Of a stretch of 9,792 bases of DNA, positions 1-6,348 are shown piece by piece. Each line of letters starts with the position of its first letter. Within the stretch, counting starts at the first letter, position 1. The stretch covers positions 1-9,792 of the forward strand of contig JAGHEC010000035.1 in the NCBI GenBank assembly GCA_021159525.1. The letters run 5' to 3'. Below the pieces are notes generated by a model. That model was not told where the DNA came from, did not search any database, and was given only the letters and a program-made list of their open reading frames with translations. The position numbers were made by a program, and so were the translations under genes. The stretch comes from Deltaproteobacteria bacterium (GTDB taxonomy: Bacteria > Desulfobacterota > DSM-4660 > Desulfatiglandales > Desulfatiglandaceae).

Positions 1-138
1 CCACGGGACGAAAGTCTTGGCAAGAACGCTCAATTGGCCTTGGCAGGCGGGTGTCCCCCGCAGATAAGTCACTCAAGAGACCGGCCCGGAGGCCCGGAGC
101 GGAAGAAAAATTCTTCTGCCCCGGCACTATGTTCGCAG
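1..138. other. Left-edge sequence outside the repeat, no confident gene
   Basis: No complete gene is visible. Reading the minus strand, the frame through a GTG at 127-125 stays open to the window edge (42 codons) and is also open back through the repeat to 165. On the plus strand, one frame is open from the edge to a TAA at 65-67 and another to a TAA at 148-150. None of these short translations is recognisable. If the repeat at 139-165 is the end of an insertion sequence, this stretch would be the terminal part of that element, either the tail of a transposase gene or its leader. That is inference; the sequence to the left would settle it. Confidence 0.4.
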
Positions 139-165
139 TTATCCCCCTAATTATTGAGGTGATAC
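139..165 (+). repeat. Left arm of a 27-bp inverted repeat flanking the cluster
   Basis: This 27-base stretch matches the reverse complement of the last 27 bases of the window (9766-9792) at 26 of 27 positions; the one difference is T142 against the complement of G9789. Similarity stops abruptly on the gene-proximal side of both copies, after GATAC here and before GTATC on the right, as expected for element ends. Seen from the cluster outward, both copies begin GTATCACCTC. The arms may be the terminal repeats of two insertion sequences in opposite orientation, or the ends of one large unit. The repeat itself is directly visible; its identity as an IS end is inferred. Confidence 0.9.
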
Positions 166-175
166 TAAGGATTGT

Positions 176-198
176 CCCTTAGCCTGTTCCTATAAGGG
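176..198 (+). promoter_or_regulatory. Small hairpin in the leader of the first gene
   Basis: CCCTTA at 176-181 can pair with TAAGGG at 193-198 around an 11-base loop. The stem is only six pairs and no T-tract follows, so it is not an intrinsic terminator. It lies between the left repeat and the first gene, where the operon promoter should also be. I could not find a convincing -35/-10 pair: TATAAG (191-196) and TATAAC (213-218) are possible -10 elements, but neither has a good -35 at normal spacing. Confidence 0.25.
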
Positions 199-232
199 CT
201 CTGGTGGGCCTCTATAACAACAGGCAGGCACC

Positions 233-254
233 CGTGCCGAAGGGCCCGGGCACG
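233..254 (+). promoter_or_regulatory. GC-rich hairpin just upstream of the first ribosome binding site
   Basis: CGTGCC at 233-238 pairs with GGCACG at 249-254 around a 10-base loop that itself contains the palindrome GGGCCC (242-247). The structure ends seven bases before the AAAGGA ribosome binding site of the first gene. It could affect translation initiation or be the half-sites of an operator. No T-run follows, so termination is unlikely. In a GC-rich leader a six-pair stem can arise by chance. Confidence 0.25.
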
Positions 255-260
255 ACACCT

Positions 261-266
261 AAAGGA
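261..266 (+). promoter_or_regulatory. Ribosome binding site fixing the start of the first gene at 273
   Basis: AAAGGA lies six bases before the ATG at 273. The longer reading frame could start at 204, but no Shine-Dalgarno-like sequence precedes that point, and the extra 23 residues (rich in Gly, Pro and Asn) are unlike the family fold that begins just after 273. Confidence 0.7.
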
Positions 267-272
267 ATAGAT

Positions 273-1592
273 ATGAACGAAACACAAAACTACGCGCTTC
301 GGCTCGGGATCCAGAGCAACAAAATCTTTCTTCCCGTTGCAGCCGGGTTTGCCGAAAACGCGGCCAGGGCATTGGGGCTTGAGCATGCCGAATCACTGGT
401 CATGCGCCTTGCCGCGGAGGAAGTCTTTATTCACCTGTGCAAGAACCTGAAATCAGATAACAAGGTGGAGATGACCTGCGCTTGGGGGGGGTACTTCGCC
501 AAACTCTCTTTCTTATACCACGGGAGAATCCCCCTTCGCGCCTTCAACCTGACCGCGACCGTGTCACTGGATGATGAGGGATCTCTGGACGATATGGGTC
601 TGGTACTGGCCTCGCGATCGGTGGACCGCTTTGAGATAGGGGAGGATGCCGGTGACCGAATCAGGCTCTCTCTCGTAAAGGAGAAGACCTATCCCCCTGG
701 TCCTGAAGAACCTCTGCCTCCCCTGGATTCCGTAGACGCCTGCTCTGTTCACCCTCCCCAGGCCGAAGAGTTGAAGGTCTTCGCCAGAAGGGTGACCGGG
801 CGCTACCTTCCCCGTCTGATTCCCGGATTCTTTTCGTATCCCGGCAAGGTGGTAGACATGGTACTTAGGGGGGACTTTCAGGCCCTTTTGGCGGTGGATA
901 CCGGAGGACAGGTGGCAGGCGGGATCATGTGGCATCCGGGCAGGACAAAATTCATGGAGTTCTTCGGCCCTTATCGGCTCACCTCTGATGAGTCAACAAC
1001 CATCATGCACGACCTGGTGGAGGCCTTCTTAATGGCGGTCGGCAAATCAGATGCCGTGGGGGTGTACTGCCCCCTGCCTGCTGAGCCCCTTGCGGCCTTT
1101 CATTTCGAAGAGTTGGGAAGTCTGGATACCTTCGAAGAGGATGGAAAACGGATCCCCATGCCGGTCTTCTTCCGTCAGATACACGAGGACCCCGGAGCCA
1201 CGGTGTGGTGCCATCCCGATCTTGAAGGTTTTGTGTCGAATGTCTATGAGAGGCACTATCTGCCGAGGAGTATCAGGCTGGTCCAGGGAATGGGTGAGAC
1301 CTTTGGAGACGATTCGGTATTCCTGACCCATATGGACAGCATCCGAAAGATGGTGGTCCTGAAACCGATGCAGTTTGGGACAGATCTGGACCAAAACCTT
1401 GCGGACCACGTGAAACTCTTCTCCCGGCAGGACTTCAAGGAGGTTTTCTTCCAACTGGACCTGGGAGTTTCGTGGCACTCACACCTGGTCCCGGCCCTGC
1501 TTAACAACCGTTTCGTACCAAGGCTGGTTGTTCCCTACGGCGGTCAAAGCGACCTGGTGATATTTCAATGGGACGGTTCCGGGTATGAGTAA
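273..1592 (+). CDS. HATPase-like (anti-sigma type) domain fused to a GNAT-like acyltransferase region
   Basis: The product is 439 aa, soluble, with no signal peptide. Residues ~8-137 read like the ATP-binding fold of RsbW/SpoIIAB-type anti-sigma kinases: an L-P-V-x-x-G-F-A-E-N-A start, an A-A-E-E helix at 47-50, and a final M-G-L-V-L-A-S-R-S-V-D segment (108-118) where the family has its second glycine box and last helix. Key binding positions look lost. The Asn of the E-x-x-x-N box is His54, and the D-x-G box is replaced around Tyr82-Gly84, so ATP hydrolysis or kinase activity is doubtful. Residues ~165-305 resemble a GNAT acetyltransferase core, and ~309-431 match the C-terminal part of the protein encoded at 8702-9730. 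The gene overlaps the next by 8 bp. It could be a regulatory acyltransferase with a nucleotide- or partner-sensing domain; substrate unknown. The domain assignments are from pattern recognition, the degeneration is visible, and the role is inferred. Confidence 0.8.
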   Translation: MNETQNYALRLGIQSNKIFLPVAAGFAENAARALGLEHAESLVMRLAAEEVFIHLCKNLKSDNKVEMTCAWGGYFAKLSFLYHGRIPLRAFNLTATVSLDDEGSLDDMGLVLASRSVDRFEIGEDAGDRIRLSLVKEKTYPPGPEEPLPPLDSVDACSVHPPQAEELKVFARRVTGRYLPRLIPGFFSYPGKVVDMVLRGDFQALLAVDTGGQVAGGIMWHPGRTKFMEFFGPYRLTSDESTTIMHDLVEAFLMAVGKSDAVGVYCPLPAEPLAAFHFEELGSLDTFEEDGKRIPMPVFFRQIHEDPGATVWCHPDLEGFVSNVYERHYLPRSIRLVQGMGETFGDDSVFLTHMDSIRKMVVLKPMQFGTDLDQNLADHVKLFSRQDFKEVFFQLDLGVSWHSHLVPALLNNRFVPRLVVPYGGQSDLVIFQWDGSGYE

Positions 1593-2694
1593 GGCCTTTT
1601 TAGACCGCCTGGTTCCAAGTTATATCAAGAGGTTCCAGGCCTACATCCCCGCAAAACCGGACGACGAACTGTGCAGGATTTTCGGGTGTGAGCGGCTCTA
1701 CCGTCTCAACAACAACGAAAATCCGTTAGGCCCCCCGCCCGCCGCCCGGGAGGTTATCAGGCGATTCGAACCCTTTCGCGCCTCTGTATACCCCAGCGGC
1801 GATGCCTTTCACCTGCGCTGTGAGCTGGCCGACAGATTCGGGCTTCACCCGGATCAGTTTCTGGTAGGCAACGGGGCCAACGAGGTGATCTCCTTCGCCA
1901 TCAAGGCATTTTGCGAAAAGGGCGACAACATTATTACCGCTGACAAGACCTTTGCCGTCTACGAATGGGTGGCAACTTTTTCCGGATTCGAGGCCCGACT
2001 CATCCCCCTCAAAGACTGGGCCTTCGACTACAGGGGGATGCTCGACGCCATAGACGAGAAGACAAAAATCCTCTTCCTGTGCAACCCGAACAATCCCACC
2101 GGGACCTACTGGAGCCGGGAACTCCTGTGCGATTTCCTTGACCGAATCGGCGGGCGACAGATCGTGGTGATCGACGAGGCCTACTTCGAGTTCGTGGAAG
2201 AGGAGGACTATCCCGACGGAATTGAACTTTTGTCCCGCTATCCCAACCTGGTGGTGTTCCGGACCTTTTCCAAGATGTACGGACTTGCGGGACTCCGCAT
2301 AGGTTACCTGGCCGCTGACCGCGAGGTGGTGGATATAATCCGCCGCACCTGCGTGGTCTACTCGGTGAACGTTCTGGCCCAGGAGGCGGCCCGGGCCGCC
2401 CTGGGGGATGAGGAACACATTCTGATGACAAGGGAACTGGTCCGTACTGAAAAGGCCTTTCTCAACCGCGAATTGAAGCGAATGGGCCTGCAATGCATCG
2501 GGGACCAGGGAAGTTACCTGATGATAAGGCTTCCCATGAGCGATACCCTGGCATATCGCAGACTCATGTCCCGGGGGGTGATGATCCGCACCATGACCGG
2601 ATTCCGGTTTCCCAACTGGATTCGACTCAGCATCGGGAGGCACCAGGCCATGGAAGCCTTTATTGAAGCCCTGGAAACCCTCCTGCGGGGTTGA
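1585..2694 (+). CDS. hisC: HisC-type PLP-dependent aminotransferase (histidinol-phosphate aminotransferase family)
   Basis: The product is 369 aa, a normal length for fold-type I class II aminotransferases. Family marks appear in order: L-N-N-N-E-N-P-L-G-P near 41-50, G-N-G-A-N-E (95-100, cofactor phosphate region), N-P-N-N-P-T-G (167-173), I-D-E-A-Y (196-200, Asp for the PLP ring nitrogen and Tyr for its hydroxyl), S-K at 229-230 with Lys230 the predicted Schiff-base lysine, L-R-I-G-Y with Arg238, and I-R-L-S-I-G with Arg347 as the expected substrate-carboxylate arginine. The symbol denotes the family. No other histidine gene is nearby, and the gene sits in front of a molybdenum hydroxylase operon, so it may act on a different amino acid or imidazole-like substrate. 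The ATG at 1585 lies inside the end of the previous gene and has only a weak Shine-Dalgarno, which suggests translational coupling. Family assignment is firm; the substrate is open. Confidence 0.9.
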   Translation: MSKAFLDRLVPSYIKRFQAYIPAKPDDELCRIFGCERLYRLNNNENPLGPPPAAREVIRRFEPFRASVYPSGDAFHLRCELADRFGLHPDQFLVGNGANEVISFAIKAFCEKGDNIITADKTFAVYEWVATFSGFEARLIPLKDWAFDYRGMLDAIDEKTKILFLCNPNNPTGTYWSRELLCDFLDRIGGRQIVVIDEAYFEFVEEEDYPDGIELLSRYPNLVVFRTFSKMYGLAGLRIGYLAADREVVDIIRRTCVVYSVNVLAQEAARAALGDEEHILMTRELVRTEKAFLNRELKRMGLQCIGDQGSYLMIRLPMSDTLAYRRLMSRGVMIRTMTGFRFPNWIRLSIGRHQAMEAFIEALETLLRG

Positions 2695-2709
2695 AGGAGC
2701 GGCCATCAG

Positions 2710-5028
2710 ATGAAAAGGAAAACGGAGAGACAGCCGTGCGAGGCCGGACGGAGCATGCCCCGGCTGGACGCCTACGCCAAGGTTACGGGAAAAACCAGGT
2801 ACGCCTCCGACTTCTATGCAGGGGACATGGTCTGGGCCGGGGTGAAACGGGGCGGTGTTCCACACGCAACGATCCTGTCCGTAGAAACGGAAGAGGCCCG
2901 CGCCGTGGAAGGGGTGATAGCTGTCTTGACGGCCGAAGATGTGACCGGCACCAACCGCCAGGGCGTGGTGCGAAAGGACCAGCCCGTACTGGCGGACCAC
3001 AGGATCCGACACCGGGGCGACCCGGTAGCGCTGGTGGTGGCTGAAAGCAGGAGGGCACTGAGAGAGGCTGTTGACCTGATCCGCATCCAGGTGGAACCCC
3101 TGCGGGCTGTCCTTGATACGGACGCAGCCCTTAGGGACGGGGCAATTTCAATCCACGAAGATCACCCCGGCGGAAACGTCCTGCTTGAGGGTACCCTGGA
3201 GACAGGAGAGGGGGAAGACGCCTTTGCCCAATGCGACGCGGTGGTCGAGGCGGAGTTTCAAGTGCCCATGCAGGAACATGCCTACTTGGAAACGGAGGCA
3301 GGCTGGTCTGTGCTGGAAGGTGACGGGGTACTGAAGATCGAGGCCTCCACCCAGACACCCTTCAGGGACCGCTCAGAGGTGGCCGAGGCCATCGGTTTGC
3401 CCGTGGACAGGGTGCGGGTGATCGCCCCCTATTGCGGGGGCGCCTTCGGGGGCAAGGACGGGGTCACAATCCAGAGTCTGTTGGGCCTGGCCGCCATGCG
3501 GGTCCCGGGGCGTCCGGTGAAGATGTGGCTGGACCGGGAGGAGAGCTTCCTGGCCGGGGTCAAGCGCCATCCTGCCAGGCTTCGGTTCAGGCTGGGGGCA
3601 AAGGCGGACGGGACCCTCCATGCCCTGTCCGCAGATCTGGACTACGATACCGGGCCCTACGATCACCTTGGCGGCGTGGTCACGGCCCTGGGCCTTGAAC
3701 ACGCCGGCGGTCCCTACCGGATTCCCAACACCCGGGTGCGGGCGCGAAGTGTTTACACCAACAACCCGGTGGGCGGGGCCTTCCGCGGCTTCGGCGTGCC
3801 CCAGGCGGCGGCCGGCATGGAGCAGGTGATCGATATGCTGGCTTCGAAACTCGGGCTTTCGCCTGTGACCATGCGGCTTAAAAACGTGGTCAGGCGGGGA
3901 GACCGAAACGCCATAGGGGTAGCCGTGCTCAGTTCCACCGGCATACACGAGTGCCTCGAGGTGCTGGAAGGTCATCCTTTGTGGCGGGACAGGCGGGCCT
4001 GGAAAGACCGTTGCCCGCCTGCACGAAAGCGCGGAGTTGGAGTGGCCTGCGTCATGCAGGCGGTGGGCTACGGTCCCAAGGTGCCTGACGTGGCCAACGC
4101 CAAGATCGAGCTTACCCCTGAAGGGGCCTTCCGGGTTTACTGCGGCGTGGTGGACATGGGCCAGGGAAATATCACCACGTACCTGCAGATCGCAGGCCAT
4201 GTCCTGAGCCAGGATCTTACCGCCATGGAGCCGGTCCTGCCCGATACGGACCAGACCCTTCCCTCGGGATCGGCATCCGCCAGTCGGACAACCTTCACCT
4301 TTGGAAAGGCCCTGATCAGGGCCTCCAAGTTGCTGAAAAGGCGAATCCTTGAAAGGGCAACCGATCTCCTGATGGAGGAAGATCCCCGAAATCTGGATCT
4401 GGTTCCCGGAGAAGTGATTCATCTGACCAGTGGGAAACGTATCCCTCTTTCTCAAATTGCCCTGATTCTCAACCGTGAGGAACGGTTCGCCGTTGCCCGG
4501 TACCGGGCACCAGTCTCCCGGGAGAGGCCCACGGATCGGGAGGACCTGAGGCTTCACGGTATCCCCCACACGGTCTTTTCCTTCGGGGCCCATCTGGCAG
4601 CGGTGGAGGTGGATGAATTGACGGGCCGGATCGCCGTGAAGAAATACCTGGTGATCAGCGACTGCGGCCGGTTGATCAATCCACGGCTCTTTGAGCAGCA
4701 GGTCCACGGCGGTGTGGCCCAGGGCCTGGGTTACGGCCTGCTGGAAGATATGATTGTAAGGGATGGCAAAATCATGACCGGCGATTTTTCCACATACATC
4801 ATTCCAACGGCCCTGGACGTTCCCAACATGGTTTCCCTGGCAGTCCAGATGGAAGAGAAGAGCGGCCCTTTCGGCCTGAAGGGGGCCGGGGAAGTGGCAG
4901 TTGACGCACCACTTCCGGCGGTGGCCAACGCAGTGGCCGACGCCTGCGGGGTCAGGATAACGCGATTTCCCATGACCCCGGAACGGATCATGGAGCAGTT
5001 AGAGAGAAGCGGAGAACCAGCACCTTGA
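2710..5028 (+). CDS. Molybdenum-binding large subunit of a xanthine dehydrogenase-family hydroxylase
   Basis: The product is 772 aa, typical of the separate large subunit, and carries the molybdopterin cofactor and active site. The N-terminal domain (~18-130) is the Ald_Xan_dh_C type (G-R-S-x-P-R-L-D, then G-K-T-R-Y-A-S-D). Two cofactor domains follow. Visible marks are Q-E-H-A-Y-L-E (188-194), G-G-A-F-G-G-K (243-249), G-A-F-R-G-F-G-V-P-Q (356-365), M-G-Q-G (483-486), a P-S-G-S-A-S-A-S-R segment (518-526), and K-G-A-G-E (724-728). Glu728 is the predicted catalytic base and Arg359 matches Arg880 of bovine xanthine oxidase. The residue after G-G-K is Asp250, where bovine xanthine oxidase has Glu802, so xanthine should not be assumed as substrate. 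The F-R-G-F-G loop lacks the Cys-containing A-Y-R-C-S-F of CO dehydrogenase. No Tat signal, so cytoplasmic. AAGGAG at 2694-2699 serves the ATG, 15 bp after the aminotransferase stop. Confidence 0.93.
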   Translation: MKRKTERQPCEAGRSMPRLDAYAKVTGKTRYASDFYAGDMVWAGVKRGGVPHATILSVETEEARAVEGVIAVLTAEDVTGTNRQGVVRKDQPVLADHRIRHRGDPVALVVAESRRALREAVDLIRIQVEPLRAVLDTDAALRDGAISIHEDHPGGNVLLEGTLETGEGEDAFAQCDAVVEAEFQVPMQEHAYLETEAGWSVLEGDGVLKIEASTQTPFRDRSEVAEAIGLPVDRVRVIAPYCGGAFGGKDGVTIQSLLGLAAMRVPGRPVKMWLDREESFLAGVKRHPARLRFRLGAKADGTLHALSADLDYDTGPYDHLGGVVTALGLEHAGGPYRIPNTRVRARSVYTNNPVGGAFRGFGVPQAAAGMEQVIDMLASKLGLSPVTMRLKNVVRRGDRNAIGVAVLSSTGIHECLEVLEGHPLWRDRRAWKDRCPPARKRGVGVACVMQAVGYGPKVPDVANAKIELTPEGAFRVYCGVVDMGQGNITTYLQIAGHVLSQDLTAMEPVLPDTDQTLPSGSASASRTTFTFGKALIRASKLLKRRILERATDLLMEEDPRNLDLVPGEVIHLTSGKRIPLSQIALILNREERFAVARYRAPVSRERPTDREDLRLHGIPHTVFSFGAHLAAVEVDELTGRIAVKKYLVISDCGRLINPRLFEQQVHGGVAQGLGYGLLEDMIVRDGKIMTGDFSTYIIPTALDVPNMVSLAVQMEEKSGPFGLKGAGEVAVDAPLPAVANAVADACGVRITRFPMTPERIMEQLERSGEPAP

Positions 5029-5498
5029 AGATAGACTTTGAACTGAATGGAAAACCCGTGAGCGTGGACGTGCCGGGAGACCGCCGCGTAGTGGACCTTC
5101 TGCGTGAAGATCTTCACCTGACCGGGACAAAGGAAGCCTGCGGGTCGGGGGAATGCGGGGCCTGCACCGTTCTAGTGAACGGAGAGAGCAGGTTGTCGTG
5201 CCTGATGCTGGCGGCCCAGTTGGAAGGAAAAAGTCTGACTACCATAGAAGGGATAGGCCAGGGAAAGGACCTTCACCTGCTCCAGAAGAAATTCGTGGAG
5301 TACGGGGCCGTGCAGTGCGGATTCTGCACACCGGGGATGATCCTCGCGGCCCTCCGTCTCCTGCGGCAAAACCCGCGGCCCACGCGGCGGGAGATCCGCG
5401 AGGGGATCAGCGGCAACCTGTGCCGCTGTACCGGCTATCAGATGATTGTGGATGCGGTTGAGGCCGCGGCCGAGGAGATCGGGGATGAGCGGGCGTGA
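5025..5498 (+). CDS. [2Fe-2S] iron-sulfur subunit of the molybdenum hydroxylase
   Basis: The product is 157 aa, the usual size of the small subunit (CoxS/XdhC/HcrC type), which passes electrons from the molybdenum site to FAD. It carries both expected clusters. A plant-ferredoxin-type site uses Cys39, Cys44, Cys47 (C-G-S-G-E-C-G-A-C) and Cys59; an all-alpha domain site uses Cys98, Cys101 (Q-C-G-F-C-T-P-G), Cys133 and Cys135 (G-N-L-C-R-C-T-G-Y). All eight cysteines are present, so the subunit looks intact. The start is a TTG that overlaps the stop of the large subunit (TTGA), with GGAG at 5011-5014 as ribosome binding site. The protein begins directly at the beta strand K-I-D-F-E-L-N-G-K, with no Tat signal, so it is cytoplasmic. 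Confidence 0.95.
   Translation: MKIDFELNGKPVSVDVPGDRRVVDLLREDLHLTGTKEACGSGECGACTVLVNGESRLSCLMLAAQLEGKSLTTIEGIGQGKDLHLLQKKFVEYGAVQCGFCTPGMILAALRLLRQNPRPTRREIREGISGNLCRCTGYQMIVDAVEAAAEEIGDERA
5472..5477 (+). promoter_or_regulatory. Ribosome binding site fixing the FAD-subunit start at 5485
   Basis: GAGGAG lies seven bases before the ATG at 5485, inside the end of the iron-sulfur subunit gene. It favours that ATG over an upstream in-frame TTG at 5446, which would add 13 mostly Arg/Pro residues not found in the family. Confidence 0.75.
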
Positions 5499-6348
5499 AG
5501 CCCGGGTATGGCTGCCCGGATCTTTGGATGAACTTTGGAAAATCTGGTCCGACGCACCGGACGCGGTACTTTACGCGGGGGGGACTGACCTGATGGTCCG
5601 GCGCCGGAAGGGCGGACCCCTGGCCGGGTCCGACCTGATATGCCTGGAACGGGTGGCTGATTTCAGGGAGATCAGGGAAGAGGGAGAAGAGATCCTCATC
5701 GGCGCCGGATGCACCATCGCCTCCCTCATGGATCATCCCCTGGTCAGGCAGAATTTCCCGGTGCTGACCCAGGCCTTTAAGGTCCTCGGCTCCCCGCCCA
5801 TCCGCAACATGGCGTCCATCGGAGGAAATATCTGCACGGCCTCGCCGGCAGGAGACACCCTGCCGCCCCTCTACGTGATGGACGCCCTGCTGGAACTGCG
5901 AAGGGAGAACGGCCTGCGCCGCATACCGATTCGGGAGTTCATTACCGGGCCCGGCAAGACCGATCTTGGACCGGGCGAGGTCCTCTCGGGGATCCGAATC
6001 CCCAGACTGCCCCGGTACAACCTGCATCACTACGAGAAGGTGGGACAGCGTAACGCCCTTTCCATATCCATTGCCGGTCTGGCGGCAATCGCGCGGATAT
6101 CCGCCGAAAGGACCATAGAGGATATACGCCTTGCCTGGGGCAGCGTGGGGCCAACGGTCGTGAGGTCCCGTAATATCGAGAAGGCCCTGACCGGCAAACC
6201 CCTGTCCAGTGAGTCCATGGAGGCGGCGTTTCCCCTGGTGGACAGGGCCGTATCGCCCATTGACGATCTCCGGGCAAACGCCCGCTACCGGCGGATACTC
6301 GCCCGGAACCTGCTGCTTCGGCTGCCTTTCAGGGGAGTTCACCCGTGA
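5485..6348 (+). CDS. FAD-binding medium subunit of the molybdenum hydroxylase
   Basis: The product is 287 aa, the standard length of CoxM/XdhB-type subunits, which take electrons from the iron-sulfur subunit to FAD and on to an acceptor. Visible marks are A-G-G-T-D-L (31-36, FAD phosphate loop), I-G-A-G-C-T-I (72-78), the second FAD loop I-R-N-M-A-S-I-G-G-N-I (106-116) followed by S-P-A-G-D, Y-E-K-V-G-Q-R-N-A-L-S-I (183-194), and D-D-L-R-A-N-A-R-Y-R-R (260-270), typical of the C-terminal domain. Only three cysteines (53, 76, 117) are present and there is no long insertion, so it lacks the extra [4Fe-4S] loop of 4-hydroxybenzoyl-CoA reductase. That argues for an oxidising hydroxylase rather than a CoA-ester reductase. 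The start overlaps the iron-sulfur gene by 14 bp, indicating coupled translation. Confidence 0.93.
   Translation: MSGREARVWLPGSLDELWKIWSDAPDAVLYAGGTDLMVRRRKGGPLAGSDLICLERVADFREIREEGEEILIGAGCTIASLMDHPLVRQNFPVLTQAFKVLGSPPIRNMASIGGNICTASPAGDTLPPLYVMDALLELRRENGLRRIPIREFITGPGKTDLGPGEVLSGIRIPRLPRYNLHHYEKVGQRNALSISIAGLAAIARISAERTIEDIRLAWGSVGPTVVRSRNIEKALTGKPLSSESMEAAFPLVDRAVSPIDDLRANARYRRILARNLLLRLPFRGVHP

Noticed and set aside
204..272. Upstream extension of the first gene (start at 204)
   Set aside because: No ribosome binding site precedes it, while AAAGGA stands at good spacing before the ATG at 273.
1726..3012. Long minus-strand open frame (428 codons)
   Set aside because: It lies opposite the aminotransferase and the start of the Mo subunit, both with clear family motifs. 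Its translation is rich in His, Gly and Pro with no recognisable domain, as expected of a shadow frame in GC-rich DNA.
3373..3829. CO dehydrogenase large subunit
   Set aside because: The loop reads F-R-G-F-G rather than the Cys-containing A-Y-R-C-S-F of CoxL.
3373..4707. Long minus-strand open frame (444 codons)
   Set aside because: It is antisense to the conserved Mo subunit; the translation shows no family features and there is no separate ribosome binding context.
5446..5484. Upstream extension of the FAD subunit gene
   Set aside because: The added residues are Arg/Pro-rich and come from another frame of the iron-sulfur gene; the ATG at 5485 has a strong GAGGAG.
5407..6342. Minus-strand open frame opposite the FAD subunit
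   Set aside because: The plus strand encodes all expected FAD-subunit motifs; the antisense product is low in structure and unrecognisable.
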